Source: Oscillospiraceae bacterium (GTDB lineage Bacteria; Bacillota; Clostridia; Oscillospirales; CAG-272). Taken from it: a stretch of 48,011 nt of DNA. The translations under genes were made by a program, and so were the position numbers. The stretch covers positions 1 to 48,011 of the forward strand of contig SVTL01000016.1 in the NCBI GenBank assembly GCA_015063795.1, given 5' to 3'. Positions within the stretch are counted from its first letter, which is position 1. Every line of letters begins with the position of its first letter. Shown here piece after piece: positions 1-7,684 of this stretch. The notes under the pieces are model-generated. The model saw only the letters and a list, made by a program, of their open reading frames with translations, had not been told where the DNA came from and ran no database searches.

Positions 1-189
1 CGATTTGTTATCTCTTTCTGTCGTTATAAGGGTTTGGGCTTAGCCCATATTTACGTTTGACTAGTCAAATGCGATGCTTGCACTTTGCTCAAAGCATAAA
101 CTCTCCGCTAAGAACATCACCCATTTGCCGTACTGTCTTTTTTCACTTGTTTACGATAGCATTAAGGATGGCTGATCCGCAAGCAAACC
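1..189. other. Non-coding left edge of the window
   Basis: No convincing gene lies here. The stretch is downstream of the solute-binding gene on the minus strand. It contains a perfect 14-bp palindrome at 56-69 (TTTGACTAGTCAAA) and a short inverted repeat GGGCT/AGCCC near 37-47. No clean intrinsic terminator with a T-run was found, so transcription from the gene at 190-1680 may continue out of the window or end by a signal I cannot recognise. Confidence 0.5.
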
Positions 190-1680
190 TTACGCAGCAG
201 GCTGAGCAGCAGCGTTGGCGTTTGCCTGGAACTTAGCGTATGTATCCTCAATGTCAGCCTCGATGGCCTTCTTCAGCTTCGCATAGTTGGTGGAGATGTT
301 GTTCTTTGCGGAGTTGACGTCGGTGATCTTGGAGCGGATGCCGCCGAAGTCATAGTAGATACCCAGGTCGTAAACACGGGAAGCCTTGATGATGTCAAGG
401 TTTGCCTCGGACTCGTCGTCATGGGTGTACTTACGGGAGAGGATCTGATCGTAGAAGGTGGGCATTACGATGATGCTGGAGTAGTAGTTCAGGTCCTCAA
501 CGATGCGGCCGGTACGGTCGGGATCGGGGCAGACGGAGGGGATGGCGATCAGCGAGCAGTGCATGGGATAGATGGTGGTGTACTCAGCCTGAGTGGAATC
601 GTACTTCGGAACGGGAACGATACCGAACTCGTGCTCCATGTCAGCGAACTGAGCGATGATGTTAACACCCTCGATGTGGAAGAGGAACATATCCTGGCAG
701 AACCAAGAACGCATGTAGTCCCACTTATCGTTGAAGCCGTGAGCATCGGAAGGACCGCAGTCGATACACCAGGAAGCGTTGCTGTTCAGGATGTCCTTGA
801 TCTTTTCATAAGCGGAAACGGTCTTGTCGCTCATGAGAGTCAGAGCCGGATAACCGGTGGAGTCATTCTTGGTGGCGCGGATGTCGCAGCCGTAGAGCAG
901 AGTACGGGCATTGTGGTGCTCGGAAAGAATACCGTAACGGTCATACTCGTCCATGTCGCCGTCGTTGTCGGCATCCTCAGAAATGGACTTGACCAGCGTA
1001 CCGAAGGTATCCAGGTTCCAGTTGTTGTTGGCCATGTACTCATAGGGAGAGGTGAGCTGGTAGTCAGCGATGAGCTGCTTGTTGAAGTACAGAAGCATAC
1101 CAAGCTCCTGAGCGACGAAGTCACTGTTGGTGAAGTACAGCTTGTCGCCGATCTTCAGGTCTTCCAGACCGTTGATGTCCCAATAGGGCTTGCTCATGTC
1201 AAACCACTCGAAGGAGAGCAGGTCGGCAAGGAGGTTTTCTCTTGCCAGCGTTGCCAGCCAGTGGCAGCGGGTGGAGATCAGGTCGAACTCGGTGGTACCG
1301 CTCATGACCTGGGTGCGGACGTCCTGAAGGACGCTGGTGGTCTCGATCTTGGAGATCTTGATGTTATACTTGTCTTCCACAGCAACGTTGCGGCGGTAGA
1401 CAGCGCTTTCCAGCGCATCGGCGGATTCGCTCTCAGCCCAGATGTAGTTGGTCGAGTAAGCAAGACCCTCGTTGTAGGGCTGGGTGATGACGCCGAACTC
1501 ATAGCCGCCGTAATCAACGCCGGGGATCTTGGGGTCGTTTTCGTTTCCTGCAACCATCTGCGTCTCATAAGAGGACTCTTCGCCGTCGCCGTTGCCGCCG
1601 CCGTTACAGGCCGCGATCAGAGGCAGGACAAAGAGGAGAGCCAGAATCAGCGAGAAAACCTTGAGAGTAAGCTTTTTCAT
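190..1680 (-). CDS. Extracellular solute-binding lipoprotein (ABC-type, paralogue 1)
   Basis: A 496-residue secreted lipoprotein. The N-terminus has a basic start, a long hydrophobic stretch and a lipobox ending in Cys25 (LIAAC), followed by a Gly/Asp/Glu-rich linker, so the mature protein should be lipid-anchored outside the membrane. The body resembles family 1 extracellular solute-binding proteins, which usually deliver oligosaccharides to ABC permeases. It has the segments YFNKQLIADYQL and TSPYEYMANNNWNLD and an acidic loop DADNDGDMDEYDRYG. It is clearly paralogous to the gene at 1884-3350, which shares the same YFNKQLI/TSPYEY/W-LD core and a C-terminal NISTNYAKLKKAIE block. No permease or ATPase gene is adjacent, so the transporter it would serve is unknown. 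The ATG at 1680 follows a purine-rich ribosome site. The substrate is not deducible from the sequence. Confidence 0.85.
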   Translation of the reverse strand: MKKLTLKVFSLILALLFVLPLIAACNGGGNGDGEESSYETQMVAGNENDPKIPGVDYGGYEFGVITQPYNEGLAYSTNYIWAESESADALESAVYRRNVAVEDKYNIKISKIETTSVLQDVRTQVMSGTTEFDLISTRCHWLATLARENLLADLLSFEWFDMSKPYWDINGLEDLKIGDKLYFTNSDFVAQELGMLLYFNKQLIADYQLTSPYEYMANNNWNLDTFGTLVKSISEDADNDGDMDEYDRYGILSEHHNARTLLYGCDIRATKNDSTGYPALTLMSDKTVSAYEKIKDILNSNASWCIDCGPSDAHGFNDKWDYMRSWFCQDMFLFHIEGVNIIAQFADMEHEFGIVPVPKYDSTQAEYTTIYPMHCSLIAIPSVCPDPDRTGRIVEDLNYYSSIIVMPTFYDQILSRKYTHDDESEANLDIIKASRVYDLGIYYDFGGIRSKITDVNSAKNNISTNYAKLKKAIEADIEDTYAKFQANANAAAQPAA

Positions 1681-1818
1681 GGGTATACACTCCTTTGAAA
1701 AAATGGTTTTTATTTATAATTTTCCGCGCCCCGAAACAGGATCTCAAGGCGTCATTATAAATCAAAAGGGTATAAAAACGATTGATGCTTTGAATGAAAA
1801 ATATCGATGAACAGAGGC

Positions 1819-1871
1819 AAAATCCGCCCAAACAGAGCGGAAAAGCGCTGTTTGGGAAAAACGGATTTTTT
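1819..1871 (-). terminator. Long hairpin between the two solute-binding genes
   Basis: Nested inverted repeat: AAAATCCG (1819-1826) with CGGATTTT (1862-1869), and CCCAAACAG (1827-1835) with CTGTTTGGG (1848-1856). It lies just after the stop of the 1884-3350 gene on the minus strand and before the 190-1680 gene. It probably terminates or attenuates transcription, giving unequal expression of the two paralogues. Confidence 0.6.
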
Positions 1872-1883
1872 GGCAGGAGCCGA

Positions 1884-3350
1884 TCAGCCGTTGGAGGCCT
1901 GGAACTTCTCCCAGGTGTCCTGAATATCCACCTCGATGGCCTTCTTCAGCTTGGCATAGTTGGTGGAGATGTTGCCCTTGGTGATGTCCACGTCCAGGAT
2001 CTTACTGCGGACACCGCCGAAGTCAAAGTACAGACCGATGTCGTAGGTTCTGGAATCCTTAATGATCTTGATGCACTCCTCCGACTCGTCGTCGCGGGTG
2101 TACTTTCTCTGCAGGATGGTCTCGAACCAGGTGGGGATGGTGATGATGGACGAATAATAGTTCATATCCTCCACGATGCGGCCGGTGCGGTCCACATCCT
2201 CGATGATGGAGGGCAGAGCGAACAGGTTGTCAAGATAGGGATAGGTGGAATAGTAACGCTCCTGCGCGGAATCGTACTTCGGCACGGGAACCATACCGAA
2301 CTCATGCTCCATATCGGCAAACTGGTCGAGAGCGCCGTCCGCCTGGAAGTGGAAGAGATACAGATCCTGCGTGAAGAGATAGCGCAGATAGTTCCATCTG
2401 TGGGTGAAGCCGTGGGGATCGAGGCCGGTGGCGCAGGTGGCGCAGAAATAGGTGTTGGGATCGGAATAGATGTCCTTGATCTTTTCGTAAACGTCAACGG
2501 TCTTGTCGCTCATCAGCGTCAGCGTGGGATACCCGGTGGCGTCGTTGGTGGTGGTGCGGATGCCGCAGCCGTACATCAGCAGGCGGGCATTGTCATGCTC
2601 GTAGATCGAGCCGTACTGGTCCAGCTCGGTGAACGTGCCGCTGTTGTCCATATCGCGGGAAACGGCCTTCATCAGCTTGCCGAAGTTGTCCAGCGTCCAC
2701 TCGTTGTTGGCGATGTATTCATAAGGAGAGGTCAGCTGATAGTCCTCAATGAGCTGCTTGTTGAAGTACAGCAGGAAGGCGATCTCCATGGCATTCAGGT
2801 CGCAGTTGGTGAAGAAGAGCTTATCGCCGAACTTCAGCTCGGTGGCCGCGTTCTTGTCCCAATAGGACTTGGTCATGTCGAACCATTCCACATCCAGCAG
2901 GTTATACAGCAGGCCCTCGCGGGCAAGGGTGGCCTGATTCTTGCAGCTGGCCAGAATGACGTCAAACTCGGGCATACCGGCCATGATCTGGCTGCGGACC
3001 TCGCCGACCACATCGGTGACCTTATACTCGGCAATGTTGATGTTATACTTATCCTCAACGGCGGTGTTTCTCTTATAGATGGCGCTGAGCATCACATCCT
3101 CGCTCTCACCGTCGCTCATCAGATATTCGATGTTGTAGGCAAGGCCTTCCTGATGGATAAAGGTGAAGTCATACTCGCCGTAATCCTTGGAGGGGATCTG
3201 CGGATTTTCCTCGCTGTCGATGCTGATGATATCGGTGTACTCGGTTGTTTCCTCTTCGCCGCCGCCGTTGCCGCCGTTGCAGGAGGCCAGGCAGGAGATC
3301 AGAAACAGGCACGCCAGAAGGGCACAGGCAATGCGTTTGGAAAATTTCAT
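1884..3350 (-). CDS. Extracellular solute-binding lipoprotein (ABC-type, paralogue 2)
   Basis: A 488-residue lipoprotein with a signal peptide and lipobox ending at Cys24 (LASC), then a Gly/Asn/Glu-rich linker. The body is a solute-binding fold closely related to the 190-1680 product: shared YFNKQLIEDYQLTSPYEY and EHEFGMVPVPKYDSAQ regions and a C-terminal NISTNYAKLKKAIEVDI block. The pair is a tandem duplication whose copies have diverged mainly in the signal peptide and in middle loops. It has its own promoter (3390-3418), and a strong hairpin separates it from the downstream copy. The divergent neighbour is a DeoR-type repressor, suggesting sugar-responsive control. No membrane components are encoded nearby, so it may serve a permease elsewhere or act as a sensor lipoprotein. 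The start ATG at 3350 has an AAGGAGAT ribosome site. Confidence 0.85.
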   Translation of the reverse strand: MKFSKRIACALLACLFLISCLASCNGGNGGGEEETTEYTDIISIDSEENPQIPSKDYGEYDFTFIHQEGLAYNIEYLMSDGESEDVMLSAIYKRNTAVEDKYNINIAEYKVTDVVGEVRSQIMAGMPEFDVILASCKNQATLAREGLLYNLLDVEWFDMTKSYWDKNAATELKFGDKLFFTNCDLNAMEIAFLLYFNKQLIEDYQLTSPYEYIANNEWTLDNFGKLMKAVSRDMDNSGTFTELDQYGSIYEHDNARLLMYGCGIRTTTNDATGYPTLTLMSDKTVDVYEKIKDIYSDPNTYFCATCATGLDPHGFTHRWNYLRYLFTQDLYLFHFQADGALDQFADMEHEFGMVPVPKYDSAQERYYSTYPYLDNLFALPSIIEDVDRTGRIVEDMNYYSSIITIPTWFETILQRKYTRDDESEECIKIIKDSRTYDIGLYFDFGGVRSKILDVDITKGNISTNYAKLKKAIEVDIQDTWEKFQASNG

Positions 3351-3389
3351 AAGAACATCTCCTTTTATGGTGATACTTACAGATAATTC

Positions 3390-3418
3390 AGTATATCACA
3401 GCCGATCGCAAAAATCAA
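3390..3418 (-). promoter_or_regulatory. Sigma-A promoter of solute-binding gene 2
   Basis: Read on the minus strand: -35 TTGATT (3413-3418), 17-bp spacer, -10 TATACT (3390-3395), about 40 bp upstream of the ATG at 3350. Confidence 0.7.
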
Positions 3419-3555
3419 GGCGAACTTGTAAATTTCTTGTTTCCGGCCGCGATTTGGTATCGTATGCAAAAAAATTGCTCTCTCTTTTTGTGCAGTTTTC
3501 ACGACAAGCCTCGTCTTTTTCTTTCTGCCTTTTTCAATTCTTTGTGCAAAAACGG

Positions 3556-3584
3556 TTGACAATCACAAAAAAATGTGGTATACT
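3556..3584 (+). promoter_or_regulatory. Sigma-A promoter of the DeoR gene
   Basis: -35 TTGACA (3556-3561), 17-bp spacer, -10 TATACT (3579-3584). It is followed by a region rich in TGTCA/TGACA words (3594-3616) that could hold an autoregulatory operator. The two divergent promoters are about 140 bp apart, compatible with shared control by the DeoR protein; that sharing is inference. Confidence 0.7.
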
Positions 3585-3667
3585 CTCAAAGGCTTGTCAC
3601 TTTTGACGACATATGACAGCCGCAACAAAAACACATTACTACATATAATAAGGATGATGTTACCCAA

Positions 3668-4432
3668 ATGAATACCATCAGAAGAGAACAGGTCAAAGAA
3701 ATGCTCCACTCCAAGCCCTTCCTTTCGCTGAAGGAGCTGATGGAAAAATTCCCCAATGTCTCCAGCATGACGCTGCGCAGAGACATCGATTATTTTGAAT
3801 CTCAGGGCGAGGCGATCAAGGTCCGCGGAGGCGCCCGCTCGATGAAGTTCATCACCACCTCCATGGAGGAATCGTTCAACCTCCGTTTGTATGAGAACAT
3901 GTCCGGCAAGGAAAAGATCGCCCGCAAGGCCATCGAAATGATCGAGACCGGGCGCTCCATCTTCCTCGACTCGGGCACGACCATGCTCAAGCTGGCCACC
4001 ATGCTGCCCGATGAGCGTCTGTCCATCACCACCACCGGTCCCAACATTGCGCTGGAGCTGATCAAAAAGTCGCTTCCCATCATCAATCTGGTGGGCGGTA
4101 TGCTCAACCGCGACAACATCTCGGTTTCCGGCACGCAGGCGCTGAACCTGCTCGACGACATCAACATCGACACCGCCTTCCTCGTTCCCTCCGGCATGTC
4201 CGCCGAGGACGGTCTGACCAGCGGTAACTACAGCGAATGCGAGCTGAAGCAGTTTATCCTGAACAAGGCCCGCCGCGTTGTCATCCTCATGGACAGCTCC
4301 AAGCTGGGCAAGTCCCTGCCCTACACCTTCGGCGATTTCTCCAAGGTGTCGGCCATCATCACCGACCGCGTTCTTCCCCCCGATATCGATGCCGCTGCCA
4401 GAGCCGGCGGTGCCGAGATCATCATCGCATAA
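3668..4432 (+). CDS. DeoR-family transcriptional repressor
   Basis: A 254-residue regulator. Residues 1-60 form a DeoR-type winged helix-turn-helix (R-EQVKEMLHSKPFLSLKEL then SSMTLRRDIDYFESQG). The rest is the sugar-phosphate-sensing DeoR C-terminal domain, with a GRSIFLDSGTTMLKLA ligand-binding motif and a later LMDSSKLGKS motif, both typical of the family. DeoR proteins usually repress sugar uptake or catabolic genes and are released by a phosphorylated sugar. Length is normal. The gene stands alone between its promoter and a terminator at 4455-4491. It is divergent from the two solute-binding lipoproteins, which are the obvious candidate targets (inference). Confidence 0.92.
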   Translation: MNTIRREQVKEMLHSKPFLSLKELMEKFPNVSSMTLRRDIDYFESQGEAIKVRGGARSMKFITTSMEESFNLRLYENMSGKEKIARKAIEMIETGRSIFLDSGTTMLKLATMLPDERLSITTTGPNIALELIKKSLPIINLVGGMLNRDNISVSGTQALNLLDDINIDTAFLVPSGMSAEDGLTSGNYSECELKQFILNKARRVVILMDSSKLGKSLPYTFGDFSKVSAIITDRVLPPDIDAAARAGGAEIIIA

Positions 4433-4454
4433 AAAAGCTTCCTTTGTTTTTTCA

Positions 4455-4491
4455 GGCCGTCTGCTCGTTTTGGTGCGGACGGTCTTTTTTT
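4455..4491 (+). terminator. Intrinsic terminator after the DeoR gene
   Basis: Stem GGCCGTCTGC (4455-4464) with GCGGACGGTC (4475-4484), allowing two wobble pairs, followed by seven T residues. Confidence 0.85.
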
Positions 4492-4523
4492 GTAAATTTT
4501 CAGCGAAATCTGTCTTTTTTCCG

Positions 4524-4552
4524 TTGAAAAAGGCAAGGAAGTATGATATAAT
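4524..4552 (+). promoter_or_regulatory. Promoter of the SGNH-lipoprotein-cohesin operon
   Basis: -35 TTGAAA (4524-4529), 17-bp spacer, -10 TATAAT (4547-4552). The first ATG of the operon is at 4600, preceded by an AAGGGGGAAGG ribosome site. Confidence 0.75.
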
Positions 4553-4599
4553 GATAGACCGAACCGCAAGCAAGAGGAACGGAAGGGGGAAGGAAGCCG

Positions 4600-5583
4600 A
4601 TGCAAAGTCTGTTGACCAAAGCGAACAAAACGGCCGCAAGCATAGCCTGCGCGCTGCTTTTTTTCGCCTGCTCCGCCTTCTCTGCCTCCGCCCCGATCGA
4701 CAAATCGCCTCCGATGCCGCTGGTCGAATCGCCGGCCCTTCCGCTTGAGGGGATCGATCCTTCCACCGTCCCGCCCGACAGCTCCGGCAGCCGCATCTCC
4801 TTCCCCGCCGAGCTGGACGATCCTTATTTCAATCCCGATCCCACCCGCTTCCTGAGCGCACACTTCCCCGATTCGCCCTTCTATCTCTCCCCCCGTCCCA
4901 AGCCCGAGCCGCCGCAGCCCTCCACCCCGTCCGGCTCTGAGACGAGCGGTGTGCGCGATCCCATCCCCGCTGTTCTCCCCGAGAGCGAGAAGGCCGACGC
5001 CTCCTATTTTGCCGACGCGCTCTTCATCGGCGATTCGCGCACGGTGGGACTCTCGCTTTATTCGGGCATTGCCTCCACCTACTACGCCGACACGGGGCTG
5101 AACGTGCTAACCGCCCTGAGCAAGGCCTTCCTCACCGTCAAGCAGGACGGCGTGTCCCGCCCGGCCACCATTCTCGATGCCGTTTCGCTCTCCCCCACCT
5201 ACAAAAAGGTCTACATCGCCTTCGGCATCAACGAGATCGGCTGGCCCTCGTCCGCCACCTTCATCGGCACATACGAATACCTGCTGGCCGAGCTGCAGAA
5301 GCTGCTGCCCGACGCTGTGTTCTACCTTCAGGGCATCATCCCCGTCTCCCAGGCGGTGGAGGACAGCGGATACATCAAAAACGACCGCGTTGCCGAATAC
5401 AATGCCCTGCTGGCCGAGCTGGCCGAGCGGTACGGAGCCGGCTTCATCGACCTGACCGGCCTTTACGAGGAGGCAGGCGGTGTTCTCACAAGCGACATCA
5501 GCTCCGACGGCATCCACCTCAACCGCAAGGGCGTGGAGGCCTATATGGACTGGCTTCTCCGCCACACCGTCGCCGTCAGCTGA
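4600..5583 (+). CDS. Secreted or membrane-anchored SGNH/GDSL hydrolase
   Basis: A 327-residue exported protein. An N-terminal hydrophobic segment (about residues 14-30) is followed by a long Pro/Ser-rich stretch to residue 130, then an SGNH hydrolase domain. Block I is GDSRTVG (144-150, catalytic Ser146). The AFGINEIGWP segment matches the Gly/Asn oxyanion blocks. SSDGIHLNRKG (about 301-311) supplies the block V Asp and His. Such enzymes deacylate polysaccharides or cell-wall glycans outside the cell; the actual substrate is unknown. It is the first gene of a three-gene envelope operon, 52 bp ahead of a small lipoprotein. Whether the hydrophobic segment is cleaved is unclear, because the LFFAC stretch is a poor lipobox. 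Confidence 0.85.
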   Translation: MQSLLTKANKTAASIACALLFFACSAFSASAPIDKSPPMPLVESPALPLEGIDPSTVPPDSSGSRISFPAELDDPYFNPDPTRFLSAHFPDSPFYLSPRPKPEPPQPSTPSGSETSGVRDPIPAVLPESEKADASYFADALFIGDSRTVGLSLYSGIASTYYADTGLNVLTALSKAFLTVKQDGVSRPATILDAVSLSPTYKKVYIAFGINEIGWPSSATFIGTYEYLLAELQKLLPDAVFYLQGIIPVSQAVEDSGYIKNDRVAEYNALLAELAERYGAGFIDLTGLYEEAGGVLTSDISSDGIHLNRKGVEAYMDWLLRHTVAVS

Positions 5584-5635
5584 ACGATCCTGTTCCCATA
5601 AACAAACAATGCCAAAGAAAGAGGTTACTTCCGCC

Positions 5636-6103
5636 ATGAAAAAAGGTTTTTCCGCCCTTCTCATTCTGATTCTGACGTTCTCTCTGCTCATCTCCTGCGC
5701 GCCCGCCGTCACCATCGACATCAACGCGCTCGCCGACGATCTGGTTGCCAACGCCGCCTTCGCCGATGAGCCGGTCAAGCGCCGCGACGACACCATTTCC
5801 GACCGCTATGACTGCACCGGATATGTGGCCGCTGTTGCCTACGCCACCGGCGGTGCCACTGCCGAGGAGATCGCCTTCTTCGAAGCGGAGGATGACAAAG
5901 CCGCCGCCGCCATTTATGAGGCCATGGAGTACCATCTCTCCAGCCAGCGCCGCAGCTACGAATCCTACAACCCCGAGGGCGTGGTCAACCTCAACGGCGC
6001 GATTTTGGAGCAGCACGGCCGTTACGTTCTCTTCTGCGTGTGCGCCGATGCCGACTCCGCTGCCGACATCATCGCCTCCTACACCGCTCCGGCACAGGAG
6101 TAA
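5636..6103 (+). CDS. Small lipoprotein, DUF4358-like
   Basis: A 155-residue lipoprotein. The start chosen is the ATG at 5636, because it follows an AAAGAGG ribosome site and opens directly into a signal peptide (MKKGFSALLILILTFSLLISC) with lipid-anchored Cys21. The mature domain contains the pattern A-EEIAFFEAEDDKAA and an HGRYVLFCVCADADSA segment near the end, which I recognise as the DUF4358 family of small Clostridia lipoproteins of unknown function. It sits between the SGNH hydrolase and the cohesin/SLH gene (gaps of 52 and 36 bp) and is almost certainly co-transcribed with them. In-frame extension upstream of 5636 is possible but would bury the signal peptide. Confidence 0.82.
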   Translation: MKKGFSALLILILTFSLLISCAPAVTIDINALADDLVANAAFADEPVKRRDDTISDRYDCTGYVAAVAYATGGATAEEIAFFEAEDDKAAAAIYEAMEYHLSSQRRSYESYNPEGVVNLNGAILEQHGRYVLFCVCADADSAADIIASYTAPAQE

Positions 6104-6139
6104 GCCCCGATCAATTCCCACAGGAAGGAGGATCCTTCA

Positions 6140-7462
6140 ATGAAAAAAGGAATCCTCGCTGCCGTGTTCACCGCGGCGGCCGCCTTCATCCTTCTCTTTG
6201 CGCTCCTCCCGCTCACCGTTTTTTCGGAGGGCAGCACCGATACGTATCTGTACGGCACGCTGATCACCGATGCGGAGGCCGGGAAGGAATACACCGTCAA
6301 CATCGGCTATGCCGACATGGACATCCCCTCCGTGAAGGGCATCACGCTCAACATGAGCTGGGATACCGACGACCTTGAGCTGGTCTCGGTCAACAGCGCT
6401 TTGGCCGGGGAGGGCTATTTCTTCGTGCCCACCGAGCTCAGCATGAGCAACAGCGAGGGCTTTTCCAAATGCCCGTTCATGTCCACAGGCAACCTGCTGT
6501 TCAGCGAGAGCGGCAGTCTGCTGACCATGGTCTTCCGCGTCAAGGACGGCGCGCGAGGCAGTCTGCCCATCGACATCGACGTGGAAAGCTTCGGCGCGGA
6601 TTCTGCGCACAATTACGCCGATGCCATCCGTGTCAGCGATGCCTGCATCACGCTCAAGGGCGAGACACCCTCGGTCACCACAGCGGCCGGCACGCCCGAG
6701 ATTTCCACCCCCGCAATCACCACCGCCTCCGGCTCGCCGGAGATCATTCCCAACATCCCCACGCAGACACCCAACGCCCCCTATGCCCCCTCTGCACCCT
6801 CCGTCCCCTCCTCCGCGCCTGCGGCATCCACCGCATCTTCCCCGACAGAGAAGGACGATCCGATCCGCGACCGTCTGGCCAAGCGCTTTCCCATCCTGCG
6901 CGAATACGAGGGCGATGAGTTCAGCGATCTGAACAAGAGCGCGTGGTACTTCACCGATCAGTACATCCAGCTGGTCTATTCGCTGGGACTGATGGAGGGA
7001 CGCGGCGGCAGTCAGTTTGCTCCCGATGCCAACCTGAAGCTGGCCGAGGCCATCACGCTGGCCGTCCGTCTCCGCGATTTGTACGACGGCGGCACCGGGT
7101 ATATGTCGGTGACGGGCATGAAGTGGTATGAGCCCTATGTGGACTATGCCGTCCATGCCGGCATCATCCGTGAGGGACGCTTCCCCGATGTGGATAAGGA
7201 GGCCACCCGTGCGGAAATGGCCGAGATCTTTGCCTCCGCCCTCCCCAAGGAATGCTATGAGGCCATCAATTCGCTCACATCCCTCCCCGATGTCCCCCGC
7301 ACGGCCTCCCATTTCGGCGCCGTTCTTGCGCTGTACAACGCGGGCATCCTGCAAGGCGATAACGCAAGCCGTACCTTCCGCCCGAACGATTCCATCCGCC
7401 GCAGCGAGGTGGCTGCCATCATCATCCGCATGGTCATCGCCGACCGCCGGATCGAATTCTGA
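6140..7462 (+). CDS. Cohesin-like domain plus S-layer homology (SLH) surface protein
   Basis: A 440-residue exported protein. Residues 1-30 form a signal peptide. Residues of about 40-170 look like a cohesin-type beta-sandwich: extended strands with the sequence features of cohesins (KEYTVNIGYADM, a LNMSWDTDDLELVSVNSAL strand pair, a LLTMVFRVKDGARGSLPI strand near the end). A Thr/Ser/Pro/Ala-rich linker follows (about 172-235). The C-terminus carries three SLH repeats (about 250-440), including FAPDANLKLAEAITLAVRL, FPDVDKEATRAEMAEIFA and FRPNDSIRRSEVAAIIIRM. SLH domains bind pyruvylated secondary wall polymers, so the cohesin would be displayed on the cell surface, as in anchoring scaffoldins. 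A dockerin-like module occurs in the secreted hydrolase at 30597-33044. The cohesin call is by pattern only; other carbohydrate-binding-like beta-sandwiches are possible. Confidence 0.8.
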   Translation: MKKGILAAVFTAAAAFILLFALLPLTVFSEGSTDTYLYGTLITDAEAGKEYTVNIGYADMDIPSVKGITLNMSWDTDDLELVSVNSALAGEGYFFVPTELSMSNSEGFSKCPFMSTGNLLFSESGSLLTMVFRVKDGARGSLPIDIDVESFGADSAHNYADAIRVSDACITLKGETPSVTTAAGTPEISTPAITTASGSPEIIPNIPTQTPNAPYAPSAPSVPSSAPAASTASSPTEKDDPIRDRLAKRFPILREYEGDEFSDLNKSAWYFTDQYIQLVYSLGLMEGRGGSQFAPDANLKLAEAITLAVRLRDLYDGGTGYMSVTGMKWYEPYVDYAVHAGIIREGRFPDVDKEATRAEMAEIFASALPKECYEAINSLTSLPDVPRTASHFGAVLALYNAGILQGDNASRTFRPNDSIRRSEVAAIIIRMVIADRRIEF

Positions 7463-7523
7463 CCTCTTCCCTCTTTTTTTGAAGAAGAAACGACTTGTTT
7501 TTGTCAGAAAAGAGAAAAAATTG

Positions 7524-7552
7524 TTGACTTTTCTTGCGTTCAAGGGTATAAT
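7524..7552 (+). promoter_or_regulatory. Promoter of the NhaC-type antiporter gene
   Basis: -35 TTGACT (7524-7529), 17-bp spacer, -10 TATAAT (7547-7552). Transcription should begin near 7558, giving a leader of about 125 nt before the ATG at 7685. Confidence 0.8.
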
Positions 7553-7557
7553 GAGGT

Positions 7558-7635
7558 AAGTACGATGGGAAAGCCGCCGTCATGCCTCGAAAAGAAGGAG
7601 TTATGGGCGTCGCTTTTCCGCGGCGCTCTTTTTTT
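7558..7635 (+). promoter_or_regulatory. Riboswitch-like leader with overlapping aptamer helix and terminator
   Basis: The leader can form an irregular hairpin: CGCC (7575-7578), CAU (7581-7583) and CUC (7586-7588) pair with GAG (7598-7600), AUG (7603-7605) and GGCG (7606-7609). Alternatively GCGTCGC (7607-7613) pairs with GCGGCGC (7620-7626) to make an intrinsic terminator ending in seven T residues (7629-7635). Bases 7607-7609 are used by both structures, so only one can form: the classic switch design. The ribosome site and start of an Na+/H+ antiporter follow. The ligand is unknown; cation-sensing classes are the obvious first comparison. Confidence 0.55.
7607..7635 (+). terminator. Intrinsic terminator inside the antiporter leader
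   Basis: A 7-bp stem GCGTCGC/GCGGCGC with one G-U pair, 6-nt loop, then a T-run to 7635. It precedes the antiporter start by 50 bp, so read-through must be regulated or partial. Confidence 0.75.
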
Positions 7636-7684
7636 GCGCTACGTGCGTGTTTTTATCCCAATTTTATTTTTTGGAGGAGAAACC

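Noticed and set aside
56-69. Palindrome TTTGACTAGTCAAA as an operator
   Set aside because: It is near the window edge with no promoter or gene in view on that side, so no role can be supported.
1794-3386. Long plus-strand open frame opposite the second solute-binding gene
   Set aside because: Composition (Val/Leu/Gly/Asp/His-rich with no motif) and exact antisense position show it is a shadow of the lipoprotein gene in a GC-rich genome; the minus-strand frame has a signal peptide and lipobox.
7553-7635. Fluoride riboswitch
   Set aside because: GATGG...CCGCC resembles part of the fluoride aptamer, but I could not place the required pseudoknot and the downstream gene is an NhaC antiporter, not crcB or fluc.
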